Positions 1-14,325 of a stretch of DNA of 64,000 bases are shown here, piece after piece. Position 1 is the first letter of the stretch. Every line of letters begins with the position of its first letter. Location: NCBI GenBank assembly GCA_024529925.1, contig JAFEUB010001373.1:1163501-1227500 (forward strand), read 5' to 3'. The position numbers and the translations under genes are program-made. The notes beneath the pieces were generated by a model that did not search any database, was not told where the DNA came from, and worked only from the letters and a program-made list of their open reading frames with translations. This stretch comes from Ophthalmolycus amberensis (taxonomy: Eukaryota; Chordata; Actinopteri; Perciformes; Zoarcidae).

Positions 1-838
1 AAGCCGATTTGAACATTTTTCCCTCAATGTGACCAACAAATGGACATGAGGAAAAATAAACAAATTTACTTCACTTCAGAGAATAGTTCAATATCAGGGG
101 AATACTCTGACTTTCTTGCCGAGAGTTATATATGAAGGTGGATACCACGCTAAATCAAACATCTCCATCCTGGTGAAGACGGCCCATGAACGGCCGTCTT
201 TCTTAAGGAGGCAAAATTCTCGTGCTTTTGTACAGATTAAGCTAAGCTAACCAGCTACTGGCATTAGCTTCATATTTATTTATTATATCATATAAAAGAG
301 AGCGGTAACACTCGTCTCATCCAACTCCTGGCATGAAACTAACAATACCACAATAACAGTAAGATAAAACAAGTTTACAGAGTAAATAACCATAAATACC
401 TTTATCAAAACTGTACTTCAAGCTACTTATGCACCATCTTAATTATCTTTCAGTTATTTTGATACGACCATATGGGCTGTAAATGGAAAGTTTTCTGCAC
501 AGTGTTCTGCGTTCAATTCATTAACTTCGAGTAATTATTTTAATATTTCATGCAGTCAAAACTTCCAACGTAGGTTTAATAGTCTAATACTGTACCCTAT
601 TTAATGATTGGATTTTTTTTTTTTTTTAAATAGGTTTTTACTCTTTGACAGTACTATGTGAAATGCAGGGGAGTAAAAGTATACCGTCTCACAAAATGGA
701 TTTATGTCGAGGGAAGTACCTGGAAACTGCACTTACAGTAAGTACAGCACTTGAGCGGATTGCCTTTGTTCCCTTCCACCAATGACTGAATGCTACATTA
801 CGGTGCGCTAACTGCGGCGCATTGTCCGGGTGTCCTAC
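1..838 (-). other. Intron of jup (3' part), with repeat fragment
   Basis: AT-rich sequence following the donor after position 839. No further jup exon was recognised, so the remaining exons should lie to the left of the window. It contains a fragment of a dispersed repeat near 100-165 and a perfect short inverted repeat at 176-200. Confidence 0.6.
100..165. repeat. Fragment of a dispersed fish repeat (family R1)
   Basis: The phrase TTTCTTGCCGAGAGTTA followed by a GATACCAC block matches the start of a widespread teleost repeat. Two better copies lie at about 8730-8950 and 59800-59935 in this window. Only about 65 bp are recognisable here. Confidence 0.45.
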
Positions 839-3800
839 CAATGCCCTCGTTGTTGGAGTGCAGCAGGTCCATCAGCGGAGCCGACGCCCCCTCGCTGTCG
901 ATGAGCTCTGCTGACGGTTTGTCCAGGGCCAGCTCGCACAGGATGCCCGCCGCCACGCGCTTCACGTTGTCCACTGGAGAGTAGAGCAGCTGGAGAGAGA
1001 GGAAAGAAATGAAGAAAACATAAACAAACGCAAGGAAATTAAATCATTAAGTCAACGATGTGAGAGAGCTTCAGTTTCCTCTGCTACCTGAACAAACAGA
1101 GGGACGGTCTGCAGGTTGGCGATCTCTGCTCTGTTGATGGGATCTCTTGCCAGGATGTGCAGCGCTCCTGTGGAGCCCTCCACAATCTCCTCCATCCTCA
1201 CTCCATCCTGAAGAGCACGATGGAGAAGAAACATTACACAGGGATACAGAAATAATTCACAAATACTAATTTCCACAATCCCTAAAACCCACACGTCCTT
1301 AAAAAAATTAATTAAAAAAAACCGGTAACCACGAGCACGTACCTGGTACGTCTGTTGGGAGGATGACCCATGCTTCTGGGCGTCTTGGTGGGCTTTGAGC
1401 AGCAGGTTGACCAGACGCGGGATCGCTCCAGCGTCCCTCAGAGGGGCCTGGTTCTCCGGGCACAGCGCCAGGTTGCGGATCAGGCCAACCACAGCCTTAA
1501 GGCAGAAGAGAGGAACAAGATGATGTCATGATACTGTTCCCCGTTACTTGTAAGCAAGTAAGACAAGACTGACAAACAACTTCAACCAAAAACTTGATTA
1601 TTTTCCTCCCCCATAAAGCCTGGTCTTGTACAACATACTGTTCACGCTATGGGCTCAGACAAGGGTCAAAAAACCCTGTGGTTGCATATCAGTCTTTGCA
1701 AACCAGCGAGGAAAGAAACATGCATGAAACATTAGGTTCGTCATTATAGTTTTAAACTTTAAAATCATATCGACCCTCATTTGAGCCCGTTCTATCCCCT
1801 CCATCCTTCCCTTGTCTCTACCTTGATGACGGGCCAGTAGTAGGGTTGGTTGAGCAGCTTGACGATGGCGGGGATGCCGTAGTGTTTCCTCACAGCATTC
1901 TGCCCCATCTCGGCCTGCTGGTGGCGCGATGTCAGGTGGCGCAGAGCGCAAACGGCAGGCTCGGTCACGTCCTCCTTCTCACTGGCACGCAATATGGCGT
2001 GGATCAGCGCCTCGATACCGTTGCCCTGGGTGACCAGAGTTTTGTTGTAGGCGTTGTTGCACGTGAGATTCGACAGGATGCCGGTGGAGCAAGTGAGCAT
2101 GTTGAGGTCGTCCGAACTGAGCAGGCCCACCAGCACCTGCAGGAGGCTGTCCATACCCTCCTGGAAACCGGAAGACAGAGATTTCAGAAAGGTTCCTTAA
2201 TTATGAGGAATGAACAGATTTTCAAGAAGCGGAGAAGAAGAAAAGGGCGAAGGCGAGTGTGGACGCAGACCTGCTTGGTGGCAGCGTCAGACAGGTTCCT
2301 GAGTGTCCACAGACAGTTCTGCATCAGACGCTGGCTGGAGCCTGTGAGGTGTTGACCCAGAGCCTGCATCCCACCTGCAGAGAGAAGCCAGATCACTCAA
2401 CATCTCAGTGATTGTGCTGTCATGTAGCCAATAGCCACAGCTCAGGCTGACACACCTGTAGGACTACCTTAAACACACATTACATACCAGCCTCTACAAT
2501 GGCGAGTTTGTTGCTGGGGCACACCGAGAGGACTTTCAGCACACGGCTGGTGGTCCACAGCAGCTTCTCATAGCTGTAGTTTCTCATGATGTGAACGAGA
2601 CCCTCTGGACCGCTGTTGGAAAGGATGATCAGCTGTGAAAGAGACAGACTGTGAGTATACAAAGTGCTGATGGCGAGAAAATAACTGTTTAACACTTGTA
2701 AAGGAATTCGTTACCGGTTTACAATCGACAAATCTTACAACGCTGCGACATGTCCCGGCAGAGCAACACCAGTTAATCCTCAACCATTTTACCACTCAAC
2801 AACTAACCACACCCTCACCCTCACTGTGCCAGCGCCTGAACAACTCTGTTCACATGCCACACCCAAAACAAACCGCATGTAAACACAAGCACGACCGTCT
2901 CAAATTACAGCACAGGTATCACGTGTACCAGCCACTGGATTACATGTAGTGACAATCGCACACAAACCTTGCTCTCCTGGTTGCCATAAGACAGCAGCTG
3001 CAGACAGTCTGTGGCGATGGCCAGGAACTTGGGGTTGCTCTTCTTCAGCAGGGGAACCATCTTCTGCAGGCCGTCAGCCAGACGAACGGCCATCTTAGCT
3101 CCTTCCTGGTGCAGCAGCAGGTTGTGGAGCGTGGTGATGGCGTAGAAGAGCACGGACTCCATGGGAGAGCTGTGGGAGAGAAACGGGTTCAGGGTGGAGC
3201 ACAAACAGTCGCCATACGTTAAAGGAAAACATCCTCACTGTTAGATACAAATATCACGAGTGATTCTGAGTAATTCCTCCGTTTTTTGCCTTTCAAAAAT
3301 GATTCGACTCAGCACGTGAAATGCAAATGACTAAAAGGAGTTTTCGAAGACGGGTATATTTTCCCTTTCACACCTACATATAAGAAAGATTCCACTTTCC
3401 CAACAAATGCAAACAACAAGGATCAAAGTCCGAAGTGGCTGAAGCCCAATAACATCGTCTCTCCTTCTCCCCGTCTGTACCTGAGCATGCGGACCAAAGC
3501 GGGGATGCCTCCGGACTTGAAGATGGCGAGCAGGCCCTCTCTCTGGTGGGACAGGTTGTGGAGGATGCTGGCCGTGGCCCGCGTCGTCTCCATGTCGCTG
3601 GTGTTCTGCATCGCCCGCACCACCGCCGCCACCATCTGAGGGGACTGCATCAGCGCACGCCGGGACGCCTCCTTTTTGGTAAGCTGGTTGACAATCTGTG
3701 CTGCCTTGCTGACCACCACCTGATGAGCGAAGAAGAGTTCAGTTTTATATACACACATGAAAGTGACTCTACCTGGTTTTAATGCTACTTCTGTAGCAGA

Positions 3801-5084
3801 GTGCGGTATTTAGGATGTCAAAGTTCTGCATGGCGGCTTCAAACTTGTCCGTCCAAGTGTTCAAATGACATTAAACATAGAAAAGCAGCACTTTCGAAAA
3901 GCTGGAACTGGGAAGTGACATTTTTTACTTGATAAGCTTTAAACGGATTATCAGAATTGAAGGAATAGTTACGCATATTATAGTATGTGCAACAGTAAGA
4001 CATTCAAGTCAATATAATTATCTCATAAGACCCTTGTATTGACCAAAATACAGCGCCAATTCCAGACTGTGCATTTGTGTGCGCGAACATTGATGCTGCG
4101 GTCATCACCTGGTCTTCATCGTTGAGCAGTTTGGTGAGCTCGGGCACGGCGCGTGTGGCCAGCTCTGCGTCGTCCTGGTAGTTGATCAGATGGACGATGG
4201 CGGTCTTGAGCATCTGGGAGGGCTCTGCCAGCCGCTGGACGTTGGTCATCTGGGACGGGTCCAACTGAGTTGACACGAACGTGGTGGTTGTCTCCAGCGT
4301 CTCTGGGAACATGGCGGCCCGCACCCGCTGGGCCCTGGTGGAGTGGGCATCCAGGTCTACCGAGAAATGAGATCACAGGCCACATGTAATAAAGGCAAGG
4401 CCTACAGTGGATGCACGTTGGCTGGTTTTTGGCCGGTGCTCGCCGTCTTACCAGGATGTTCCGTTGTGACGGTGGTGGTAGTGGTGTAGTGCTTGGAGGC
4501 GGCGTAGTCGCCGTCTCTGACTGTGGTGGCTCCAGACTGGATGCCCGAGTCGAGGCCATACATCGTGTCCTGCCACTTCTCCACCTTCATCATGCCGCTG
4601 TCGATGTCAGCCACTGCCAAGCACAAACAGGAATCATGGGACGTCAAACGTTGGACCAAAGTGATTTATCAACAAGCTGCCAGTGGACCAGTGTTTTACT
4701 TCTATGCCACGTAAAAGAGGAACCCTTTTACAGAAGTAACCTTTAGTTGTTACGCAACAGAACCAACACATTGTTGGAAGTAGGAAGGCAACGATCATAT
4801 TAACAGTCTCCTTTAAAAGTACTGCTGAATGAGGTGAGAAATACAAAAGTGAACTTGAAAATGCAGAAGCTAAAAAATGAAATCCACACACTGGACTACA
4901 GATGGTTAACTCTGGCACATTTACAGTGATGATTTATTAACGTGCACCGTCCCTACCAACACAAGTAAAAAACATAAAAATCACTGTATTTGTAAAAGTT
5001 TGGAGCAAGAGTAAATATAATATGACAGTAAAATACATAACTGTTTAAAAACAAGAGCTGAATTGTGAATGACTTACTTTGCAT
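839..5084 (-). CDS. jup: Junction plakoglobin (gamma-catenin), 3'-truncated by window edge
   Basis: Armadillo-repeat protein that links desmosomal and classical cadherins to the cytoskeleton and can act in Wnt signalling. Coding exons on the minus strand: 5078-5084 (start ATG at 5084), 4452-4613, 4109-4356, 3481-3719, 2968-3169, 2488-2632, 2271-2374, 1822-2160, 1343-1495, 1088-1207 and 839-989. All have GT-AG borders and join in one frame for 1870 nt (about 623 codons). Lengths 239, 202, 145, 104, 339, 120 and 151 match the catenin gene structure. The N-terminus carries the degron DSGIQSG. The armadillo region reads as plakoglobin rather than beta-catenin, for example NQLTKKEASRRALM, RLADGLQKMVPLL and IMRNYSYEKLLWTT. 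The last armadillo repeat and the C-terminal tail lie beyond the left edge. The start is set by the short ATG-CAA-A exon at 5078-5124, whose 5' part is untranslated. Which teleost jup copy this is cannot be told. Confidence 0.93.
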
Positions 5085-5513
5085 TGCTATCCTTGTCTCC
5101 TGTTATCAAAACTACGGCGCAAACCTGAAAAAAACACAAAACAAAGTCAAGATTTCCAACATGTCTTCCGCTATAATGATAGCGATAAACTTCACAACAT
5201 GAATTAATATTCCAGGGAAGCGTCTGCTCCCTCCCATACAGTTTTTATATGCAACCAGAGTATGACAGTTCACAGGATGACCACCCCCCCCCCCCCCCAC
5301 AGCCGTGCACCCTGGCCTGAAAATGACAACACAGAGCAGCAGCAGAGGCTCATGGGGGGGAGGGAGGGCAAAGAGACAGCTGTAAGTCAGGAATGCTAGC
5401 CCGCACAAGTGACCTTTCACCCTGGGCCTCCGCCCATACCGCCGTGGGAGCAGTCTGCTGCTGACGCACGGCAATCAGCAACCTGCTCGTCAGGTTTCGA
5501 CACCACTGGGGGA

Positions 5514-5514
<1 letters not shown>

Positions 5515-5560
<46 letters not shown>
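5515..5560. repeat. (GT)n microsatellite
   Basis: Uninterrupted TG dinucleotides over about 46 bp inside the first jup intron. Confidence 0.95.
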
Positions 5561-5563
<3 letters not shown>

Positions 5564-8500
5564 ACAGTGAGCATACATACTTATTTTCACACACTACACC
5601 TCTTAAGAAAAAAGAAACCGCCTGCTACTTGACTTGACTTTTTCTTATTTCAACTACTAAGACCTACTTGCCTTCCGGGTCTCATTAAATATGTTTCTAG
5701 TAATCGGCCATCTTTATTTTATCAGGGCTCCAGATTGCGTAACTGCCATGCTACTTGTTACTACTTGTGCAAGATTGCTCTCCACCTCCTACATTATGAT
5801 AAAAATAAATCATCTCGCTACATTTACTGAGCTATTCTCAATCATCTCACTGCATCTCACAGTAAAACGTGTACACTGGTCTACTGTGCTTGAACATGGC
5901 TGGTTTGTACGTGTGAATCAGACATTTCTCACAATTATTTATGAAGATAAAGAGAACATGTAATTACTTCCTGTCAAAACAATACGTCTCAAATATTAGA
6001 TTGAATATTCATGAAATGCTCCAACTGTAACTAAGTGTGATGGCCACTGTCAGACTACGCACGGATGTTTTCCATCGCCGTGCGTCTGCAGCTCCACCAC
6101 AGAAAACCTCACTGAACAATCTGCAGTTAACAGACAGACGACCGACACAATGCGTTCACTGTGTCGGTCAAAAAGTGTTTTCAGATGTTCGACTGTTGGA
6201 CGGGATTCTTCGCAGAGCACATTGTGCTTTTGTGTGCCGTCCTGTAAGAGTGTAGTTGCTGATCTCTGCAGATGCACTTCTGATCAACAGATGAAGGATT
6301 AGACTGAAACATATTGACATCTGGTTACAGCTCTTAACATGATTCCATGCAATAGGCACCTACATTTATCTTCCGTCTTTACAACTAATAAAACAAGTCG
6401 GGCTGAAAGTCACAATGTCAAGCTGCCGTGTCGGCACAAAATGAGCTATAATAAACTGCCTAAATGACTACCTTTACCTCCGCTTACATTCAAAGTCATG
6501 CAACACATTCATACTCTCACAATCGAGTGAGTGCTGCAGAGTTGATTGATGGTTTGAAGGAAAGGAATTTGTGCAAAGCTGATCTACTGCGCCTCTCTGC
6601 CTTTGATACCGGAGCTGTTCATGGTGTAACGCACCCCTCCCTCGTCTTTTGCCCCCCGGCTTTGCATAAGGATGTGTCGGGTTATGTTTCAGCCCCTCGG
6701 CCCCCTTTCTCTTGCCCAGGCATCGTACCGTGTACATAGTTGTGCATCAGTGTAACTTCCGCAAGGTTTTGTTTTCCATTAAAGTTTGTATGATGACAAC
6801 AGTGTGTGTATTCGGCATGTTCTTCATTAGTCTGTCCTCAGTTTTGTCTCTTGACTTTAATGGGCTGGTAACTCACATGCAAGTCCCCACTTGTCCCCAC
6901 CTGAACCTGATGTTCTTGTAAAGGTCCCAACACGCCCCTCTATCTCACCGGCGCAGCGAGTTTCAGCCGTAGTCGGTCTGGCGCAAGATCCTGCAGGACC
7001 GGTGCCCTGAGGACCGTCTGTGCTTGCAGCTACATGCTGCCTTACACTTACTGCACTGACTCACGGGACAGAAACTACATACTCCTACCGTCCCAACTGA
7101 CAGATGTGGCCTCTGTTTTTAAAGGAGGGCTGCTCAGTCAAGATGGTAGGCAACACCTGACTATCTACCCATTGATCAATATGGCAAGACACCTGACAGA
7201 CCCCAGATTTAAGTTCTGTCTATTACCAAAGTCTGGAAACAAATAATTCAAAAACATTTGATTGATCCACTGCTGGAGGCAGAGATACAACGGGTACAAA
7301 ACAAAGCCTGTTTGACTTTTCGTTTTAAGAACTCAGCGCGTCCACACACAACTTTGCTGTTCTCTGTAAATCAGGGGCCGTGTTTGTGTAGTCTTTGTGT
7401 TGTCTTTGTCTTGCTGGGCGAGGCAGCGGGTTCAGCCAACTGTTGCAATGCGGCGACACGCCCCGCGTATCTCCTAGGTTACCTAAACCCGGCTCCGGCA
7501 CTGTGGGGGTTTTATCCAGCGACCCATCTGATGTTTGAAGCTACGCTCGCTGGTGTGCTGATAAGTGCGGTTTCTCATTAATGTGTTTGTTGACTGTGGT
7601 CCAAGCCAAGAAAACCAAAGTTTAGATTTAAAAACATGTCGCAAAGTAAAAATTAAAGCCAAGCAAAAAAAAAAAAAACACATTTATTTTCTTATATTAT
7701 GGCGATAGCTTATCTGCCGATCCCTCCCCCGTCATTCATTGCCGAGTGAAAGCCGTTTGTTGCATTGTGCACTTCTGACTGGACTTTGCTCTCTTCCAGT
7801 TAATGAGTGACGCACCCTTTCACTCTCTGTGTACCTTGCTCCACCATCGTCTTTACCGCCATCCATCCATCCACACAAACAGAACACTGAGGCCACACGT
7901 TCTACTCAAAGACAGCCACGTCTCGCACACATCACTTCCTGCCATCTTGTGAAGCAACAGCCTCTGTGGCTGACTTCATTCAGGAGACAACCCCTGCACT
8001 GTAAAAACAAGGACTGCGTATCGGTGAACGAGTTGCAACAGATGGATACTGTTCAGCACCCGATGGTGAAACGCTGCTGTGACATTCCACACTATGGTAG
8101 TGAATTCAGCGCGGTGTCCACGGGCAAACCTTGTGCTGAAAAGTGCACACATTGTTCACTCCTTTAAACTATTCGAAGCTTCTCAGCAGACTCACTAATA
8201 CATGGCTGAAACTAACACACTATGGAGAGTATGGCTGCTGAGACAATAGATTAGTAATCCCCCCCCCCCCCCCCACACAGGCATATTTGACAGGGTGTGT
8301 CTCCCCAGCAAGTGACAGGCTCTGTACGAGGGTGTGGCAGCACAGCGTGACCTGGGTGAGGCTGAATACACCTTATTGCTAAAGGGGCTAAACTGACACT
8401 TTACTCTCCTGCATTAAATCGTCGCCTTAATTAACACGGCATGTGACAAAACTCTGTATCGAACTGGAAAACATTCCAGCGCTCCAGATTTCTGACTTGG

Positions 8501-8729
8501 CCGGCCTAAGCTCCTCTTTGTATCACAGCAGGAATGAATCAGGTCAGGGAAGAGGCCCAGGGGGCTGGAGATGTACTCTGGTGGTATTCCAGAGGCTCCT
8601 AACGTACATTTCAGAGTCTGCAGTGATTTCTTGTTTAGGCTCATGCCTGTTTGGCATGCAGCGGTGCAAATAACATGTCACCAAGCGTGTGCCGTGTGCT
8701 CTTTTACATGCCTGCGTGAGAAGATGACG

Positions 8730-8950
8730 CTTGCCAAATTAGTCTTAAGTCATAGTTTGATATTTTTGGAAACGCGCTTATTCGCCTTCTTGCCAACAGT
8801 TAGAGGAGATACCACCCTCATGTCTGTCATTCAAGTATGAAACTAGAGCAAGCAGCCAGTTAGCTTAGCATAAAGACCTTGAAACAGGAGGTAGCCTGGC
8901 TCTGTCCAAAGACGACAAGATACATCTACAAGTGCAGTAACTCTAAAGAC
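8730..8950. repeat. Dispersed fish repeat, family R1
   Basis: Recognisable blocks are CGCTTATTCGCCTTCTTGCC, GAGATACCACCCTCATGTCT, AGTTAGCTTAGCATAAAGAC and AGCCTGGCTCTGTCCAAAG, in the order seen in an abundant perciform repeat. Coding capacity is absent, and the ends cannot be set by eye. Confidence 0.6.
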
Positions 8951-11900
8951 TATCAAACGTAACAAACAACCTCCTGTTTAGTTTATTTTTACAATAAACT
9001 AACTTCCTGTTTATCGCACAGACACGAGACTGACATCAATCAGTTCACTCTCTGCAAGAAAAATGTCACGCTATCCCTTTAATTCACGTCTTTTGTTTAT
9101 GTTAATTGCAAAGTCTCATGGTTGTCAGAACATCGCAGCTTTGTCGTAGAAACCTCATCTGGAGCTCTGTGACTTCTAACAAGCTTGCTAATGTCACATT
9201 TAGGCTGAAATGCAAAGAAAGCAGATTATGTTTCCCACACATCTGTAAATCGTGCTGCACCATCTGCACAGATCAACTGTTTGACATGTCGGCTCTGCAC
9301 ACGCAGCCTTTCACATGCATGTGCCCCCGACATGCGACTCACACGCCTCTTTCCGACAGACCAGTTCCCAGATGCCTTTAACACGTCACCCTGCACTCGC
9401 ACAGCACAATCCTCCCGACACAGTAAATGGCCAGCAGAGCCTCCAGAGCAGACAGGAAAGCAGTTGACATTGTGCCGTCTGCGTCCGGGGTTCAGCTGTC
9501 CCAATGGGATACCCCTCCCCCCCACCCCCCACCCCTTCCTGGTCCCCCCACACTCGTCCAACGATAGCCGTTATGGCACTGTAATGGAGGCAGCAGGGGC
9601 TAACGGGCTGGTTGTTTGTAATGAATCAATAAGAGAGGATGTGAAGTGGTGCACAGCTAATGGATTTATTGTGGTGGGTGACAGGAAGTGGTGGTCAACA
9701 TTATCTGACACACCAACTGCTGGGCTGTCTGGACAGTTGCTGTACTGTCGCAACCGTTTCTTCATACTTTTAGACGCAAAACTATGGTGACAAAACTGCT
9801 GCCGGCTGTTATCGCTTCATGCACCGAGTTCAGGGAGAACACAACTTCATGTTCACATTTCGGCGCCAGAGCACTTCGTCGATTGACTGTAACAGGCAGA
9901 TGATAAAATCCAGACCATAGCAACGCCAGCACGCCAAGAGCCTCACGGAGGACAGGACAGACAATGAGATACTGCTGGTGAGCACTTGAGCAACAAACCG
10001 CCTCTGTCTAGATGTGGCCGATGCAGCACAGTGCACTCCCCTTCTTTGCCTGAACTGGAAACATTCCCAAGAACACAGTCAACCACAGTCAGCATGCCAA
10101 TGAAGAAAGTAAGCAGCAGAAAGGATAACGGCCTTAGATCTGTCAGTTGATTCACTGCAGCTACTTTAATGAGTTGAATTACACCAGCTGGATGCAGTAT
10201 GGTGGTGGCTGGAAACTGCTTGTTTACTCCCTGTGGGATCTCGCTGTGAATCAAAAGGAAATGCGAGCCGTCTCGGAGGAGGTGCCTTAGTGCAGAGCAG
10301 GATCAGATTACACAAAGCTGACGGAGGAGGAGGGAATGAGTACAAAAGGGGGTGTACCCCTGTGTGACAATAAACCCTCATTTGAAAAGGCACACAAAGT
10401 TAACCACACTGTGTCAATCGCATCGAGGGAAATAAACACACAATGTCCAAAGATTGTCTTCCATAATCATCAAGATATGGCTGGATTTTATTCTACCGTC
10501 TAGAAAACTAAATCCAGTATTTGAACAGCTGAAGGCCAGTTGCTTGAAAAAAAGATTGTGTCTTTGGACTACAGTAAGCAGGATGTGCTCCTCTCCATGT
10601 TGTTTAGTTGGCGGTAGGAAGGAAGAGGATGAACTTAGTCTGTGATACGGCACAGAGAGCCTCTGTGTTACTTTGTTTGGGGGAGAGAGAGGACAAGATT
10701 GGCCACATTGTCCCACCGACTGCTGTCACAGTGAAAAGGAAACCGGGTTTCAAGTGTCCCCACTGGACGCGACCAGAAAGACTGAAGCACATCAAGATGT
10801 CTCCGTGTGTTCACTGGCTGCATCTGAAAGCCTGTTTAAAGGCCTGCCGGGGAGGTTTTTTTTCTTCTTGAACTGCCACGCATCGGTGTGCGGCTGAGCA
10901 CTGAGGCGATGTGACAGATGATTAATTTTTCAGGGAGATTAGAGGCATGAGGGCGAGGGTGCTTTGGAGAGCAGGGCAAAAGTCTAAAGGGACCTTAAAG
11001 AATAAAAACGCTCCTGCTGGAACCAGTTAAAGTTCAGTCTGTTCTTTAAGAAAACAAAAGAAAAAAAACATAAAATCTGAATATTTTAAGAGTGAAAAAT
11101 AGCATTATAAAAAAAATGTAGTGACTTATTCTGAAAACAGTCCTGGCATTTGTTTTATTAACCGCCACAATGTCAACATTTAAGTAACAAAGAAGACATG
11201 AAGGAGGAACAGCCCTGATTGTCTGAAAACCCCCACATGCATTTTTCCGTTTATCCAGTGTTTCGTACAGCATGCACGGGCCCCAGGGTTGCACAACTTT
11301 ATCAACGCAGGAGAGCTTAAAAATCCTTCAAAAGAAAACAATCAAAAAAACGGAGTTATGAGATTTGCACGCAACAGTGATCGGCCATATGCACAAATAA
11401 CTTCCTTGTGAGATGTTGACGTTCTCCATGTTGCACATCGAACAACTTTCCGTTGCAACCACACCCTTGCTGTCATCACATTCCTCAATCTCTCACAGCA
11501 GCGTGATTAAGGGACAGGGAGGACGAAGAACAGACGCCACAGGACTCAGTCACTGTGCTGAGAAGTAGAACTCAGCCAATGCACCCAACTGTGAAAACTT
11601 TGTCTTTCGAGTCAGTGCTGCAATCTAGCCCCCCCCCCTGCGTGGATACGCAGTCATTAATGATCAGAGGTAATTTATTCATGAAGAAAACAGGAGGGTT
11701 CAGCTATTTCCAGCGTGCTGTCGGACTGAAGCATGGGTGTCTTTGAAAGGCGTTGACTTGGAACTTGGCAGACATTCCTATAGCTCCTAAGTGCGTGTGA
11801 TGGGAAGAAACAGCCATTAGGCCTTTGACATTTTAAGTAAGGGACACTTTACCGTCCTTGTTTTATCCAACCAAGAGAACTGTTGAAGGTAAATTATTCA

Positions 11901-13408
11901 TTCCAGTGACGGTCATGGTGACGGTTCAGCTGGGCAGTGCCAGCCTCACACCATTGTGCTCCGCTAGAAGCTTCTGGTTTGATTTTTCATCGGTGACAGC
12001 AAAAATCGTTTTTCATGACTGGGTGTTTTCAGCAGTCCGGCCAACTATATAATTACCGTATTTATCCTAAACAGATACTCAACATTTTTTTGGCTTGATT
12101 GATTTAGTCCCTTCTCTGGAAATCTAGTGTTCAGGTGCACCTGCATAGGTTAAAAGGGAAGCCACGTTCTTTGGTCAGAGACGATGATAATAAAGGATTA
12201 TCTTATGATCATAGTGAAGCGCTGGGTGTCTACGGGGTTCGGCGACGGCATTGTCTAATGAAGATTTCCTCTAAAGCATGTGGAAGTTGACCCCGTGGAG
12301 ATTTGCGGTCACGCCACAAAGACCCCTTTCTTAGATGATGGAAAACGTCATCTCTCGGCACCCCCTTCTCCATGGGAACAGGAAAACACAGAGGCAGGGT
12401 GGTGTGCAAACAGAGCAGGTCACACGACGAGTGGCTGTAACCGAGCCCCTGGAAAGTACTCGGCCGGGCACCACTGAACAGACGCAGAGACAAGAAAGGG
12501 AATCCATAGAAGAAATCCTCTACGCTAAACAAAGAGGTTAGGATGTGCGACATATACAGTAATTCCCTTTGCAAAGTGTAGACCTATTTATATACTGGAG
12601 GCTCTCCTGGCCTCTTGCTTTGCTAATGTAGGACAGTATCAGGGAATTAAGCAAGGGGGGGGGGGGGATTATCACCGTGCCACCACAGCTGTAGCTGCGA
12701 AATCTACAGTAAGTCGTCGCCCCTTGTCGCTGTCCCCCCACCCATCCACCCTCTTCCCCGTGGGCAGACAGGAACAGCTTTCCATCCAGGGTGCTGTCTG
12801 CTGCTGCACTACGTGATGACACAGACCCGGAGGCCATGCTGTCCCATTCAACCTGACACACATTCAACCGCCTCAGCTGGACGCGCTGGTCTAGGAACAA
12901 GTAGGACGCAAAAAGTTGTTTAGCGCTATTCTCTGTGCTTTTTGATGGCGTTACCTGCTGATACTTCAAATAAGACAACAGATTTAGTGTCGGCGCCGCA
13001 AATGACAGTCGCATAAGAAGAAAGCGGATAAGATAAAAGGTAATTAAAAATCGGTGCCGATTTCAGTGGATTTACTCGCTCACTTCCGTGGAAATGTAAT
13101 AAAAGAAATGTGTGCTCATGCGGCCAATAAGCAGGATTGAAAACCTGCCGTCAAGTCTGGAGCATGTTCAAACTAAGGTTATGACCTCATGGAAGATTTG
13201 GCAACACCTGGAGACATCACCGCTGGCATGAGCAGCAGTGTGGGAGTGGATGGGCGCTATAGAAACAGCACAACACATTTTAGGGATATGATTTAATAGT
13301 CAATGTCACACATTACAGATGTGTGTGTGTGACGGGGATCTTACTCACCCATGCCCAATTAGCTCATCGCAGTATTTACTGTCGTTTGAGCTCAAACATT
13401 TTAATTCA

Positions 13409-13660
13409 GGGCCGCAACTAACAATTATTTTATAATCAACTTCTTGATTAACAGTTGGTTTATGAAGATTTCACAAAACGGTGTCGGTGACCATCAAACA
13501 CTCACAAACCCAAACGGCCTATATTCTGCTGAGGCCCAAATAAAACAAACTGAAACTTTATATCAGAGACTGGATCATTTTAGGCAGCTTTACTTAAAAA
13601 ATGACTCGATTATAGAAAATAGCTGCTATTTAACTTTCTGTGGGCAATCAATGAATCGCC
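13409..13660. repeat. Dispersed fish repeat, family R2 (hAT-MITE-like), degenerate
   Basis: It begins GGGCCGCAACTAACAATTA, close to the terminal sequence of a very common teleost non-autonomous repeat (GGCTGCAACTAACGATTA in my memory of the family). Internally it keeps a CTTTACTTAAAAAATGACTC block. Assignment to hAT is inference. Confidence 0.5.
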
Positions 13661-14325
13661 TCAGTTTTAATTAAGTTTATATTTAATGCGTTAACCACAA
13701 AGCATTTATCTTTTCGGCTATCTTGCGAACGTGTTAAACCCCAATTGTCCGTAAAATGCTATGCGTGCGATACACATTCTGTAACCTATTACTTTCTACA
13801 GAAAGGTGTTTTCATAGTTAAAGAAAGCCCCTTTCTCTTCACCTGCCTCTCTACCACGCAGACACGCGCGCACGCACGCACGCACGCATACTTAGTCACC
13901 ACCACTGACACTGTAGGACACTATTGACAAGTGACGTCAAGTTGATTGATCGATACTGGGGCCAAAAGTATCGATACGACTAGTCAGAACGGGCTCTTTG
14001 ACACTTTGAACAGTTAAAAAAAAGAAACAATGTATTAAACGCAAGAAAGGAAACTTTTGGGGCCTGGAGCGCTCGCGCTTCACTCCGAAACAGCAGGCAG
14101 TTTGAGGCATGCGGAAATGAACTCCAGATACGAGGCTGGATTCACACCCAGGTAAGCGGAGATGAACAATGAGCCCAAACATTTACCCACATGAACACAC
14201 GCGCTAATGGAGAAAGCAGGACAGCGACTCCTGTGCGCACAAATACTGAGGAAAAAAAACAACACCCGTCGGTGACAAAGACACGGAGCAGTTTGGAGAA
14301 AGTGAAGATATTCATTGAGTCTTAC

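Larger units (their letters stand above)
5125..14325 (-). other. First intron of jup (about 9.2 kb)
   Basis: It lies between the probable non-coding first exon (donor at 14326/14325) and the exon carrying the start codon (acceptor at 5125/5124). No conserved coding exon was recognised on either strand. It holds a C-run at 5284-5299, a (GT)n tract at 5515-5560, an R1 repeat at about 8730-8950 and an R2 repeat at about 13409-13660. The short open frames are scattered, lack splice-flanked structure and resemble no family known to me. Confidence 0.55.

Noticed and set aside
839..5084. Beta-catenin (ctnnb1 or ctnnb2)
   Set aside because: Armadillo segments such as RRALM, RLADGLQKMVPLL and IMRNYSYEKL are plakoglobin-type, and the keratin and gastrin neighbours fit jup.
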